NCBI GenBank assembly: GCA_050249615.1
Contig: JBFWQE010000005.1
Location: forward strand, 23,625 to 87,624
DNA: 64,000 bases
Reading direction: 5' to 3'
From: VFZN01 sp050249615
GTDB taxonomy: Bacteria; Acidobacteriota; Vicinamibacteria; Vicinamibacterales; UBA2999
Both the position numbers and the translations under genes were made by a program. Shown in pieces: positions 8,331 to 17,851 of the stretch (its first letter is position 1; each line of letters begins with the position of its first letter). The notes under the pieces were generated by a model. It did not search any database, was not told the origin of the DNA, and saw only the letters and a program-made list of their open reading frames with translations.

Positions 8331-9254
8331 CTACCGGCAGGCGTCGAGGACCGCGTCGAGGCACTCGGCGAGGGCCGCGAGGTCGTAGCCGCCCTCCGTC
8401 ACCAACACGACCCGCCCCTCGCACAGTCGGTCTGCCGCGTTGACCAGCAGGTCGGTCAACTGCCGGTAGCCGGCGGTCGTCATACGGCAGCCGGCGAGCG
8501 GGTCGCGCTCGTGCGCGTCGAAGCCCGCGGACACCAGGAGCAGGCCAGGCTTGAACCACCCCAGCTTCGGCAGGGCCTCGCGCTCGTACCTGGGGATGAC
8601 GTCGCAGTCCCCGGATCCGGCTTCCAGCGGCAGGTTCAACGTGAAGCCGAGGCCCGCGCCCCGCCCGGTCTCGTCAGCCGCCCCGGTTCCCGGGTAGTAC
8701 GGGAACTGGTGCGACGAGATGTACAGGACCGTCGGGTCCTCGTAGAACATCCACTGCGTCCCGTTGCCATGGTGCACGTCGTAGTCCACGATGGCCACGC
8801 GCGCGACTCCGCGCGCACGTGCATGTGCGGCCCCGATCGCCACGTTGTTGTAGAGGCAGAACCCCATCGCGCGTGTCGCCTCGGCGTGGTGTCCCGGGGG
8901 ACGCACGACGGCCACGGCACGCGAACCGGCCGGTCCGTCCAGCACCGTGTCCACCGCCGTCAGCACGGCCCCGGCCGCCAGGCGGGCCACCTGCTCCGAC
9001 TCGGGCGAGGTGAACGTATCGGCATCGAGCATCACCGCCCGCCCGCGCGTCCCGCGCATGGCATCCACGTGCCCCTGCGTGTGCACGCGCAGCAGGTCCT
9101 CATCGGCGGCCGGGCGTGGCTCGACCACGCAGCCGCCAGCGACGCGAAACTGCTCCACGACCGCGGCCATGGCCATGGCCCGCTCCGGCCGCTCGGGATG
9201 ACCGGGAGGCGTCAGGTGATCGGCGAATCGAGGGGATGAGATGACGGTCAGCAT
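8331..9254 (-). CDS. Histone deacetylase family protein (class II / acetoin-utilization type)
   Basis: 307-residue zinc-dependent deacetylase. Visible family motifs are RPPGHHAEATRAMGFCLYNN, DYDVHHGNGTQ (metal and catalytic histidines) and AGFDAHERDPLAG. The fold is shared with bacterial HDAC-like amidohydrolases, AcuC and acetylpolyamine amidohydrolases, so the true substrate (acetyl-lysine, acetylpolyamine or other) is not determined. The start is ATG and overlaps the end of the DUF374 gene by seven bases, so the two are likely translated together. All metal-ligand motifs are intact, so it should be active. Confidence 0.88.
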   Translation of the reverse strand: MLTVISSPRFADHLTPPGHPERPERAMAMAAVVEQFRVAGGCVVEPRPAADEDLLRVHTQGHVDAMRGTRGRAVMLDADTFTSPESEQVARLAAGAVLTAVDTVLDGPAGSRAVAVVRPPGHHAEATRAMGFCLYNNVAIGAAHARARGVARVAIVDYDVHHGNGTQWMFYEDPTVLYISSHQFPYYPGTGAADETGRGAGLGFTLNLPLEAGSGDCDVIPRYEREALPKLGWFKPGLLLVSAGFDAHERDPLAGCRMTTAGYRQLTDLLVNAADRLCEGRVVLVTEGGYDLAALAECLDAVLDACR

Positions 9255-10021
9255 CGATGGCGATCGCGTTGCGACGAGTCCAGATGGATGCGTCCATCTT
9301 CATCCATCTGAGTCCCTGGGCCTCCGCGTCCGAGGAGCTCGTGGCACCGCGCCTCGGCGACACCCAGCTCGCCTTCCAGGCGCTGCCGGAACCGCTCCAG
9401 GGCTTCGTCGTCGGCATCGCGCGGCACGACGAACGGCTCACCGATGACGAGGGCAACCGTGGTGAAGGGCTTCGGGATCTGGGTGCGATCCCAGCTGCGC
9501 AGCGACCAGTGCCGCGCCGCCTCGGCGTGGAACGGGATCACGGGGTTCCCGGTGGCCTTCGACAGCCAGACCGCGCCGGGCTGCGCCACCCGCGCCGGGC
9601 CGCGGGGGCCGTCCACGGTGAACGCCGTCGGGTGCGCCCGCGCGTCGCGCACCAGCTGCAGCAGCGCCTTGCGCGCCCCCCGCGAGGTGGATCCCCGCGC
9701 CGTACCGAAGCCGAACCGGCGGATGATGCGCGCAATCCACTCGCCATCGAAGTTCTCGCTCGTGATGACGATGATGCCGCGCTGGCAGAAATGAGCCGTG
9801 CCGTGCAGGATGCGGCCATGCCAGAACGCGTGGATGCCGTGCCCACCGGCGCGCTCGGCCTCACGGATCCGCTCCTCCCCTTCGACGCGCCAGCGCCACG
9901 TGGCGCTCAACAGCTGCAGGATCGGCGTGGCCAGGGCCGCGATGGCCGCCACTGCCGCCCGCTTCCGCCACGACAACTGCCAGGCCGGGGCCGCGGCCGC
10001 TCGATGCTCCTCGTGTGCCAC
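9248..10021 (-). CDS. DUF374 lysophospholipid acyltransferase-like protein
   Basis: 257 residues. A hydrophobic N-terminal segment (about 24-45) is followed by the DUF374 pattern: HAFWHGRIL, ITSENFDGEWIARIIRRFGFG, RGSTSRGARKAL and FTVDGPRGP. The family belongs to the LPLAT superfamily and is related to lipid A late acyltransferases; an inner-membrane acyl transfer in lipid A or phospholipid metabolism is likely but not proven. The start is GTG (10019-10021). The last seven bases overlap the HDAC-like gene. The tail after about residue 235 (GTQMDEDGRIHLDSSQRDRHRC) is not part of the conserved domain. Divergent from rfbA. Confidence 0.8.
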   Translation of the reverse strand: MAHEEHRAAAAPAWQLSWRKRAAVAAIAALATPILQLLSATWRWRVEGEERIREAERAGGHGIHAFWHGRILHGTAHFCQRGIIVITSENFDGEWIARIIRRFGFGTARGSTSRGARKALLQLVRDARAHPTAFTVDGPRGPARVAQPGAVWLSKATGNPVIPFHAEAARHWSLRSWDRTQIPKPFTTVALVIGEPFVVPRDADDEALERFRQRLEGELGVAEARCHELLGRGGPGTQMDEDGRIHLDSSQRDRHRC

Positions 10022-10081
10022 CCGCCTGAATTACACCACAGACCGTGTCCGCCCTTGTCCGGCGGGATCGGGCCAATCGGC

Positions 10082-10087
10082 TAGAAT
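10082..10087 (+). promoter_or_regulatory. Candidate -10 box for rfbA
   Basis: TAGAAT ends eight bases before the rfbA ATG. A TTGTCC at 10055-10060 is too far (21-base spacer) to be a good -35. The spacing predicts a very short or absent leader, as at several other genes in this window. Confidence 0.3.
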
Positions 10088-10095
10088 TGCAGGTG

Positions 10096-10998
10096 ATGAA
10101 AGGCATCATCCTGGCCGGTGGCGCGGGCACGCGCCTGCACCCGCTCACCCTCGCGGTCAGCAAGCAGCTGATGCCGGTGTACGACAAGCCAATGATCTAC
10201 TACCCGCTGACCACGCTGATGCTGGCGGGGCTCCGGGACATCCTGGTCATCACAACCCCGCAGGATCAGGCCAGCTTCCAGCGGGTGCTGGGCGATGGCC
10301 GCCAGTTCGGCCTCAATCTCGCATACGCGGCCCAGCCGCATCCGGGCGGGCTCGCCCAGGCGTTCATCATCGGCCGCGATTTCGTCGGCGACGACGCCGC
10401 GGCGCTGGCGCTCGGCGACAACATCTTCTACGGCCACGGGCTCCCCGACATCGTCAGCCAGGCCGCGGCGCGCCAGCAGGGCGCCACCGTCTTCGCGTAC
10501 CGCGTGAAGGATCCCGAGCGCTACGGCGTGGTCGAGTTCGACGCGACCGGGCGGGCCCTGTCACTCGAGGAGAAGCCCAGGGAGCCGCGCTCGCCGTGGG
10601 CGGTGACCGGGTTGTACTTCTACGACAACGAGGTCCTCGACATCGCCGCGGCCCTGAAGCCGTCGGCCCGCGGGGAGCTCGAGATCACCGACGTCAACCG
10701 CGAATACCTGCGGCGCGGCCTGCTGCGTGTGGAGCTGCTGGGCCGCGGCATCGCCTGGCTCGATACCGGCGCGCACGACGCGCTGCTCCAGGCTTCCATG
10801 TTCATCCAGGCCATCGAGGAGCGGCAGGGGCTCAAGGTGGCCTGCCCGGAAGAGGTGGCCTACCGCATGGGCTACATCAGCGCCGAGGACGTCCTTCGGT
10901 CGGCGCGCAGCATGGCGTCCAACCAGTACGGCCAGTACCTGCGGCGCCTGGTCGAAGAAGAATCGCCCGTGCGCCTGCGCGACGAGGCCACGGCCTGA
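10096..10998 (+). CDS. rfbA: Glucose-1-phosphate thymidylyltransferase
   Basis: 300 residues. It makes dTDP-glucose from glucose-1-phosphate and dTTP, the first step towards dTDP-L-rhamnose for surface polysaccharide. The nucleotide-binding start KGIILAGGAGTRLHPLT, then SKQLMPVYDKPMIYYPL, GDNIFYG and the EEKP segment are all typical of RmlA/RfbA. I chose ATG at 10096, because an upstream frame start at 10045 would add 17 residues not found in the family and would run through the probable promoter. No rfbB, rfbC or rfbD is adjacent, so the rest of the pathway must be elsewhere. Convergent with ETF-QO. Confidence 0.95.
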   Translation: MKGIILAGGAGTRLHPLTLAVSKQLMPVYDKPMIYYPLTTLMLAGLRDILVITTPQDQASFQRVLGDGRQFGLNLAYAAQPHPGGLAQAFIIGRDFVGDDAAALALGDNIFYGHGLPDIVSQAAARQQGATVFAYRVKDPERYGVVEFDATGRALSLEEKPREPRSPWAVTGLYFYDNEVLDIAAALKPSARGELEITDVNREYLRRGLLRVELLGRGIAWLDTGAHDALLQASMFIQAIEERQGLKVACPEEVAYRMGYISAEDVLRSARSMASNQYGQYLRRLVEEESPVRLRDEATA

Positions 10999-11016
10999 TC
11001 CGCGGCCGCCGCGCCC

Positions 11017-12678
11017 TCACATCCCGTCGTACTGCGGCCCCTCGCCGCCTTCCGGCGCAACCCAGGTGATCACGCCGTAGGGGTCCATGATGTCGCAGGT
11101 CTTGCAGTGCACGCAGTTCGACGCGTTGATCTGCAGGCGCCGCCCGCCCCTTCCGTTGTCCACCATCTCGTAGACGCCCGCCGGGCAGAACCGCACGCAG
11201 GGGTGCCCGTACTCCTCGCCGCAGATCGAGTGACACACCTCGGTGTGCACCAGCAGGTGCACCGGCTGGTCTTCCTCGTGGTGCGTGCCCGAGTAGTGCA
11301 CGCTGGTGAGCTTGTCGAAGGTGATCCTCCGGTCCGGCACCACAGCATTCGAGCCCGTCAGGATGTCGCGCTTGTCCATCCCGTAGTAGGTGTCCAGCGT
11401 CCGCATCCTGGTGTGGCCCAGGTGCCCATGGAAGTCGCGTCCCGCGAGCCGCCCATTGGTGAGCATGGCGAACCCGGCGAAGGCGCTGCCGGCATACAGT
11501 CCCGGGCCAAAGGCCTGGTGCACGTTCCGCACGGGATAGAGTTCCGCCTTGATGGCGCTCTCGTCCACGAGCGTCTTGTAGCGCTGCAGGGCGTGGGCCG
11601 AGGTATCGCCGCCCCGCACCGCGTCGAAGGCGGCCTCGGCGGCCAGCATGCCGCTGCGCATCGCCAGGTGGATGCCCTTCAGCCGCATCGAGTTGACGAA
11701 GTTCGCGGCGTCGCCCACGATGAGGCCGCCGTCCATGACGAGCCGCGGCTGCGTGTTCCAGCCTCCCTCCGGCAGCGCTTTGGCGCCATAGCGGATCATC
11801 TGCCCGCCCTCGAGAATGCCCGAGACGAACGGGTGCAGCTTGAAGCGCTGGAAGGCCGCGTGCGGATCGAGCAGCGGGTCCTTGTAGTCGAGGCCCACGA
11901 CGAAGCCGATGGACAGCTTCCCGTCCGGCATCGCGTAGAGCCAGCTGCCGCCGAACTCTTCCTGCCGCAGCGGGTAGCCCAGGGTGTGGATCACGGTGCC
12001 AGGCGCCAGGCGTTCCTTCGGGATGTCCCACAGCTCCTTCAGGCCGATGGCGAACTGCGCGGGGTGGAAGTGGTTTCCGAGCTGGAGCGTGCGCATCAGC
12101 TCCTTCGTGAGGTGCCCGCGCACGCCGTCGGCGAAGATCGTCACCTTCGCCCGGATGTCGGCTCCGGGCTCGAACATGCCGCGCGGCCGCCCGTCCTTCC
12201 CGACGCCGCGATCGCCCGTGCGGACGCCCACGACACGCTGGCCATCGAAGAGCACCGACTGACCTGCGAAGCCCCAGAAGAGATCGATGCCCTCGGCTTC
12301 CACCTGCGCCGCGAGCCACTTCGTGAAATGGCTGAGCGAGATAATGTAGTTGCCGTGGTTCCGGAACGGCGGCGGGGTGAGGGGCAGCCGCAGCTTCTTC
12401 CTCGGCGTCAGGAAGTAGATGTTGTCCCCGGTGACTTCGGTGGCGAGAGGTGCCCCTTTCGCCCGGAAGTCCGGCACGAGATCGCGAAGCGCCGAAGGGT
12501 CGAGCAGCGCGCCCGACAGCTGGTGCGCGCCGGCTTCCCGCGCCTTCTCGATCACGGCGACGGAGAGCGGCTCGCCGCCCTTCTGCTTCTGAAGCTGGGC
12601 CAGGCGCAGCGCTGCCGAGAGCCCGCCGGGCCCGCCGCCGACAATCAGGACATCGACTTCAAGGGTTTCTCGGTCCAT
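11017..12678 (-). CDS. Electron transfer flavoprotein-ubiquinone oxidoreductase (ETF-QO)
   Basis: 553-residue membrane-associated flavoprotein that passes electrons from reduced ETF to the quinone pool. The N-terminus has the FAD motif VDVLIVGGGPGGLSAALRLA. The C-terminus has a ferredoxin-like 4Fe-4S region with CVRFCPAGVYE and CVHCKTCDIMDP. It lies directly after etfB-etfA in transcription order, so the three genes form a complete branch from acyl-CoA dehydrogenases to quinone. The start is ATG at 12678; the AGGA of the upstream repeat, six bases before it, may act as ribosome site. An in-frame upstream extension would translate the repeat. Menaquinone is the likely acceptor given the mqn genes here. 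Confidence 0.95.
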   Translation of the reverse strand: MDRETLEVDVLIVGGGPGGLSAALRLAQLQKQKGGEPLSVAVIEKAREAGAHQLSGALLDPSALRDLVPDFRAKGAPLATEVTGDNIYFLTPRKKLRLPLTPPPFRNHGNYIISLSHFTKWLAAQVEAEGIDLFWGFAGQSVLFDGQRVVGVRTGDRGVGKDGRPRGMFEPGADIRAKVTIFADGVRGHLTKELMRTLQLGNHFHPAQFAIGLKELWDIPKERLAPGTVIHTLGYPLRQEEFGGSWLYAMPDGKLSIGFVVGLDYKDPLLDPHAAFQRFKLHPFVSGILEGGQMIRYGAKALPEGGWNTQPRLVMDGGLIVGDAANFVNSMRLKGIHLAMRSGMLAAEAAFDAVRGGDTSAHALQRYKTLVDESAIKAELYPVRNVHQAFGPGLYAGSAFAGFAMLTNGRLAGRDFHGHLGHTRMRTLDTYYGMDKRDILTGSNAVVPDRRITFDKLTSVHYSGTHHEEDQPVHLLVHTEVCHSICGEEYGHPCVRFCPAGVYEMVDNGRGGRRLQINASNCVHCKTCDIMDPYGVITWVAPEGGEGPQYDGM

Positions 12679-12679
12679 G

Positions 12680-12760
12680 GGAGGTCCTGAGGTCCTGGGG
12701 TCTTGGGGTCTTGTGGGGGTCTTGGGGTCTTGAACCTCAAGACCACGAGACTTCAAGACC

Positions 12761-12767
<7 letters not shown>
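12680..12767. repeat. Heptamer array GGTCTTG with inverted second half
   Basis: Fills the gap between etfA and ETF-QO. The left half repeats GGTCCTG/GGGTCTT with G3-G5 runs; the right half carries the complementary CAAGACC words. GGTCTTGA at 12726-12733 and TCAAGACC at 12737-12744 form a perfect eight-base inverted repeat with a three-base loop. The end reaches into the last codons of etfA. Confidence 0.8.
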
Positions 12768-13731
<964 letters not shown>

Positions 13732-13735
<4 letters not shown>

Positions 13736-14499
13736 AGTGCCCTCGCCTCCTCACGCAGCCGCCGCACCAGTTCTTTCGCGGCGTCGGCGGGCGAGCCGCC
13801 GATCATGACCGTCTGCTTCGACTTCTGCGGCGCGTAGAGCGCCACGACCTTCAGCCGCGACGCCAGGCCCGCGGGCGGCGCCACCTTCCGGATCTCCTTC
13901 TTCTTCGCCGCCATGATGCCCTTGAGGGTGGCGTAGCGCAGCTGGTTGATGCCGCTCTGGATCGTGAGGAGCGCCGGCAGCGGCATGGTCACGTGCTGGA
14001 ACCAGCCACCCTCGAGCTCGCGCTTCACCTTCATGCTCGACGCCGCGGGATCCGCCTGGACCTCCATGATGATGGTCGAGTGCGGCACGCCGAGCTTCTC
14101 CGCCAGGACCGGGCCGAATTGCGCGTGCCCCTGGTCATCGGACTGCAGACCCGTCAGGATGAGGTCGAACCGCTCTTCCTGCATCGCCGGCGCAAGGGCC
14201 GCGGCCGCGGTGAACGCGTCGGCGGCGCCGAGCGCCTCGTCTTCCACGTGCACGGCGCGGTCCGCCCCGCGGGCCAGGGCCTCGCGGATGACCTGTTGCA
14301 CGCGAGCCGGGCCGGCGGAGCACACGACTACCTCGCCGCCGTGTTTCTCCCGCAGGCGCAGGCCTTCCTCGAGCGCGTAGGCATCCGGCTCGTTCATCTC
14401 GTAACTCGCCTCCTGCTCGCGGATCCACGTCTTTGCGTCGTTCAGACGTGGCTGCCACTCGCGGGTCGGCACTTGCTTGATGCAGACGGCAATCTTCAT
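13732..14499 (-). CDS. etfB: Electron transfer flavoprotein beta subunit
   Basis: 255 residues. Opens KIAVCIKQVPTREWQPRLN and has the EtfB signature region with LILTGLQSDDQGHAQFGPVLAEKLG and the RELEGGWFQHVTMPLPALLTIQ segment. It binds AMP and partners EtfA. The ATG at 14497-14499 follows an AATCAGG repeat array with no clear ribosome site. Upstream in the same direction is fabF, 127 bases away across that array, so the etf genes may be a separate unit or the tail of the fatty-acid operon. Confidence 0.97.
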
Positions 14500-14501
14500 G
14501 A

Positions 14502-14629
14502 CAGGAATCAGGAATCAGGAATCAGGAATCAGGGATCAGGGATCAGGAGTCAAGGGTCAGAAATCCGGAACCGCGAATCGGGACTGTCCTCACCCATGCT
14601 GACTCCAGATTCCTGACTCCTGGTTCCTA
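14502..14629. repeat. AATCAGG heptamer array with an inverted arm at the fabF stop
   Basis: The left part (about 14502-14560) repeats CAGGAAT/CAGGGAT. The right part (about 14598-14629) carries GATTCCTG at 14608-14615 and similar words, complementary to CAGGAATC at 14502-14509 and its copies. It therefore can fold into a long imperfect stem between fabF and etfB. The right arm reaches the fabF TAG stop at 14627-14629. The middle (14561-14597) is degenerate. Confidence 0.75.
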
Positions 14630-15868
14630 GGCCTCATACTTCTTGAACAACAGCGATCCGTTCGTCCCGCCGAACCCGAACGAGTTCGAGAGCGCGTAAC
14701 GCACGGCGGTCTGGCGGGGCTTGTGAGGCACGTAGTCGAGATCGCACCCCTCGCCGGGCTCGTCGAGGTTGATGGTCGGCGGAAGCACCTGGTGCTTGAC
14801 CGCCAGCGCGGTGATGCCGGCCTCGAGCCCGCCAGCCGCGCCGAGCAGGTGGCCCGTCATCGACTTGGTGGAGGACATCGCCAGGGCACGGGCGTGCTCG
14901 CCGAAGACGCGCTTCACGGCCAGCGTCTCGGTGGGGTCGTTGATGGGCGTGGAGGTGCCATGGGCGTTGATGTAGTTCACGACCTCCGGCTCGACCCCCG
15001 CCGACTCCAGCGCCGCCCGCATCACGCGGTACGCGCCGTCCCCGTCCTCGGGCTGGCCGGTCATGTGGAACGCATCACCCGACATCCCGTAGCCCACCAT
15101 TTCGGCGTAGATGGGCGCGCCCCGCCGGCGCGCGAATTCGAGCTCCTCGAGGATCAGCACGCCGCTGCCCTCGCCGAGTACGAAACCGTCGCGGTCCTTG
15201 TCGAACGGCCGGCTGGCGCGCTGCGGCTCGTCGTTGCGCGTGGACAGCGCGCGCATCGCGGCGAAGCCGCCGACGCCCATCGCGCAGACCGCCGCCTCGG
15301 ACCCGCCGGCGATCATGGCGTCGGCCGCACCACGCCTGATGATCTCGTACGCATCGCCGATGGCGTGCGCCGAGGCCGTGCAGGCCGTGCAGGTCGCCGA
15401 GTTGGGCCCCTTGGCGCCGAAGCGGATCGACACCTGGCCGGACGCCAGGTTGATGATGGCCGAGGGGATGAAGAACGGCGAGATCCGGCGCGGCCCCCCT
15501 TCGAGGAACGCGCGGTGCTCGCGCTCGATGGTGGTGAACCCGCCGATGCCGGACGCGATGAAGACACCGACGCGCGGCGCGATCTCGGGGGTGATCGCCA
15601 GTCGCGAGTCGTCCATCGCGAACTGCGACGCCGCGACCGCGTACTGGATGAAGACGTCCATCTTCTTGACGTCTTTCTTGTCGATGAACGCCAGGGGATC
15701 GAAGCCCTTCACCTCGGCCGCGAACCGCGTGCTGAACGCCGTCGCGTCGAACTTCGTGATGGGCCCCGCCCCGCTCTGGCCCGCCAGCAGGCCGTTCCAG
15801 GTGGCCTCGGTTCCGATGCCCAGGGACGACACCAAGCCGATGCCGGTAACCACAACTCGCCTGCTCAC
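14627..15868 (-). CDS. fabF: 3-oxoacyl-ACP synthase II
   Basis: 413-residue condensing enzyme for fatty-acid elongation. Catalytic Cys163 is in TACTAS; the two histidines are in NAHGTSTP (about 304) and GHLLGAAGG (about 341), so the Cys-His-His triad is complete. The C-terminal SNSFGFGGTN motif is present. The start is GTG with a GGAGGG-like ribosome site upstream. It follows acpP by 31 bases in the operon order plsX-fabD-fabG-acpP-fabF. It uses malonyl-ACP and acyl-ACP in the cytoplasm. Confidence 0.97.
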   Translation of the reverse strand: MSRRVVVTGIGLVSSLGIGTEATWNGLLAGQSGAGPITKFDATAFSTRFAAEVKGFDPLAFIDKKDVKKMDVFIQYAVAASQFAMDDSRLAITPEIAPRVGVFIASGIGGFTTIEREHRAFLEGGPRRISPFFIPSAIINLASGQVSIRFGAKGPNSATCTACTASAHAIGDAYEIIRRGAADAMIAGGSEAAVCAMGVGGFAAMRALSTRNDEPQRASRPFDKDRDGFVLGEGSGVLILEELEFARRRGAPIYAEMVGYGMSGDAFHMTGQPEDGDGAYRVMRAALESAGVEPEVVNYINAHGTSTPINDPTETLAVKRVFGEHARALAMSSTKSMTGHLLGAAGGLEAGITALAVKHQVLPPTINLDEPGEGCDLDYVPHKPRQTAVRYALSNSFGFGGTNGSLLFKKYEA

Positions 15869-15899
15869 TGTCCCTCCGTCGCCGATGATCGGCGCGCGC

Positions 15900-16139
15900 C
15901 TACTTCTTCTTGGCGTGCGACTCGATGTACTGGACCGCTTCCTTGACGCGCGTGATCTTCTCCGCCTCCTCGTCAGGAATCTCGATGCCGAACTCCTCCT
16001 CGAACGCCATCACGAGCTCGACGGTGTCGAGCGAGTCGGCGCCCAGGTCCTCGACGAACGAGGCATCTGGCGTGACCTCTTCCTCGTCGACGCCCAGCTG
16101 CTCCACGATGATGCTCTTAACCTTGTCGGCAACGGCCAC
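15900..16139 (-). CDS. acpP: Acyl carrier protein
   Basis: 79 residues, highly acidic. The phosphopantetheine attachment site is Ser36 in LGADSLDTVELVMAFEEEF. It carries acyl chains for FabF, FabG, LpxA and PlsX-linked phospholipid synthesis. The start is GTG, 39 bases after fabG, and the gene is followed by fabF. Length and sequence are standard for bacterial ACP. Confidence 0.98.
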   Translation of the reverse strand: MAVADKVKSIIVEQLGVDEEEVTPDASFVEDLGADSLDTVELVMAFEEEFGIEIPDEEAEKITRVKEAVQYIESHAKKK

Positions 16140-16178
16140 AGTCGTCCTCCCTTGACAGCGCCCGGAACGGGCGCCCGC

Positions 16179-16919
16179 TCACATGTACATCCCGCCATTG
16201 ACGGCGAGAACCTGCCCTGTAATATACGATGCCTCGTCCGATGCGAGGAAGCGCACCGCCGCGGCGACATCCTCCGGCGCGCCCATGCGCCCCATCGGAA
16301 TCTGGCCGGCCCAGTCCGCCCTGGCGCTCTCGGTGATCGCCCTGGTCATGTCGGTGGCGATGAGGCCCGGGGCCACGACGTTCACGGTGACGTTGCGCGA
16401 CGCCACCTCGCGCGCCAGCGCCTTGCAGAACCCGATGAGGCCGGCCTTCGACGCCGCGTAGTTCGCCTGCCCGGCATTGCCCATCTGCCCCACGACCGAG
16501 CTGATGGCGACAATGCGGCCGGCCCGCTGCCGGATCATGGGTTTCAGCACCGCCTGGCACCACGTGAACGACGCCGTCAGGTTGGTCGCAATCACCTCGT
16601 CCCAGTCGGCGCGCTTCATCCGCAGCATCAGCTGGTCGCGCGCGACGCCGGCATTGCTCACCAGGATGTCGATTCTCCCGTGGCGCTCGAGCACGCCGGC
16701 CACCAGCGCCTCGACGCCCGCCGTGTCCGTCACGTCCACGCCGTGCGCCTCGGCCGTTCCGCCCGCGGCGGTGATGGCATCGGCCGTGGCCGCCGCGTTC
16801 GCACCGCGCGCCACGCACACCACGGTTGCGCCCGAGGCGCCCAGCCGCTCGGCGATCGCGCGCCCGATCCCGCGAGAGGCCCCCGTCACGATGGCAATCC
16901 GGCCAGCCAGCTCGCTCAT
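16179..16919 (-). CDS. fabG: 3-oxoacyl-ACP reductase
   Basis: 246-residue short-chain dehydrogenase. Cofactor loop TGASRGIG (12-19), structural NAG (89-91) and catalytic Ser141, Tyr154 and Lys158 in SSVVGQMGNAGQANYAASKAG-type context. It reduces 3-oxoacyl-ACP with NADPH in each elongation cycle. The ATG start overlaps the fabD stop by four bases (ATGA), so translation is coupled. Placement between fabD and acpP supports the specific fatty-acid role rather than a general SDR. Confidence 0.96.
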   Translation of the reverse strand: MSELAGRIAIVTGASRGIGRAIAERLGASGATVVCVARGANAAATADAITAAGGTAEAHGVDVTDTAGVEALVAGVLERHGRIDILVSNAGVARDQLMLRMKRADWDEVIATNLTASFTWCQAVLKPMIRQRAGRIVAISSVVGQMGNAGQANYAASKAGLIGFCKALAREVASRNVTVNVVAPGLIATDMTRAITESARADWAGQIPMGRMGAPEDVAAAVRFLASDEASYITGQVLAVNGGMYM

Positions 16920-17851
16920 GATCGGACGCCCAGCGCGGCGTCGAGCGCCGCCAGATCGTCGGGAGCCTGCACGCTGAAAACCGCGGCATCGCGCGCGATC
17001 TTCCGGACGAGCCCCGACAGCACCGTGCCAGGCCCCACCTCGATGAACGTCGTGACGCCTTCGGCCAGCAGGCGCTTCACCGAGTCCTCCCAGCGAACGG
17101 GGCTCGACACCTGGGCAATGAGCGCATCGATGGCCCCGGCGGCGGTCGTGCGCGGCGACGCGTCCACGTTTGCGATCACGGGCATGCGCGGGTCGCGCGC
17201 GCGGGCGGCGCGCAGCTCGGGCGCCAGCCGCTCCTGGGCGGGCCGCATCAGCGCGCAATGGAAGGGGGCGCTCACCTTCAGCGGAATGACGCGCCGCGCG
17301 CCGAGCGCCTTCGCGCGCTCGCCGGCCCGGGCCACGGCACCGGCCCCGCCGGCGATGACGATCTGGCCGCCGCCGTTCAGGTTCGCGGGGCTCACCACTT
17401 CACCCTCCGCACCCTCGGCGCACGCCTGCAGCACGGCTTCCTCGTCCAGGCCGAGAATTGCCGCCATCGCGCCCGTGCCTACGGGCACGGCCTCCTGCAT
17501 GTAGCGCCCGCGATTCCGCACCAGGCGCAGCGCGTCGGCGAAGTCCAGCGTGCCGGCCGCCACGTGGGCCGAATACTCGCCCAGGCTGTGCCCGGCCACG
17601 AACGCCGGCCGCTGGCCCCGCTCGTCCAGCAGGCGCCACGCAGCGACGCTGGCGGTCAGGATGGCCGGCTGCGTGTTCTCGGTGAGGGTGAGCGTCTCGA
17701 CGGGACCACCGAAGATCACGGAGCTCAGCGGCTCGCCGAGCGCGCGGTCCGCCTCGTCGAAAGTGGCCCGACAGACCTGAAACTCGTCGGCGAGCGCCTT
17801 GCCCATGCCCACCGCCTGGGAACCCTGTCCCGGAAAGAGGAATGCAATCAC
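16916..17851 (-). CDS. fabD: Malonyl-CoA:ACP transacylase
   Basis: 311 residues. FLFPGQGSQAVGMG opening and the catalytic Ser89 in GHSLGEYSA, with the later RVIPLKVSAPFHCALM segment carrying the catalytic histidine. It loads malonate on ACP. I chose GTG at 17851, because FabD proteins begin with this IAFLFPGQG strand and the GTGA overlap with the plsX stop mirrors other junctions in this operon; the longer frame would extend into plsX. No fabH lies between plsX and fabD, unlike the common order. Confidence 0.95.
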   Translation of the reverse strand: MIAFLFPGQGSQAVGMGKALADEFQVCRATFDEADRALGEPLSSVIFGGPVETLTLTENTQPAILTASVAAWRLLDERGQRPAFVAGHSLGEYSAHVAAGTLDFADALRLVRNRGRYMQEAVPVGTGAMAAILGLDEEAVLQACAEGAEGEVVSPANLNGGGQIVIAGGAGAVARAGERAKALGARRVIPLKVSAPFHCALMRPAQERLAPELRAARARDPRMPVIANVDASPRTTAAGAIDALIAQVSSPVRWEDSVKRLLAEGVTTFIEVGPGTVLSGLVRKIARDAAVFSVQAPDDLAALDAALGVRS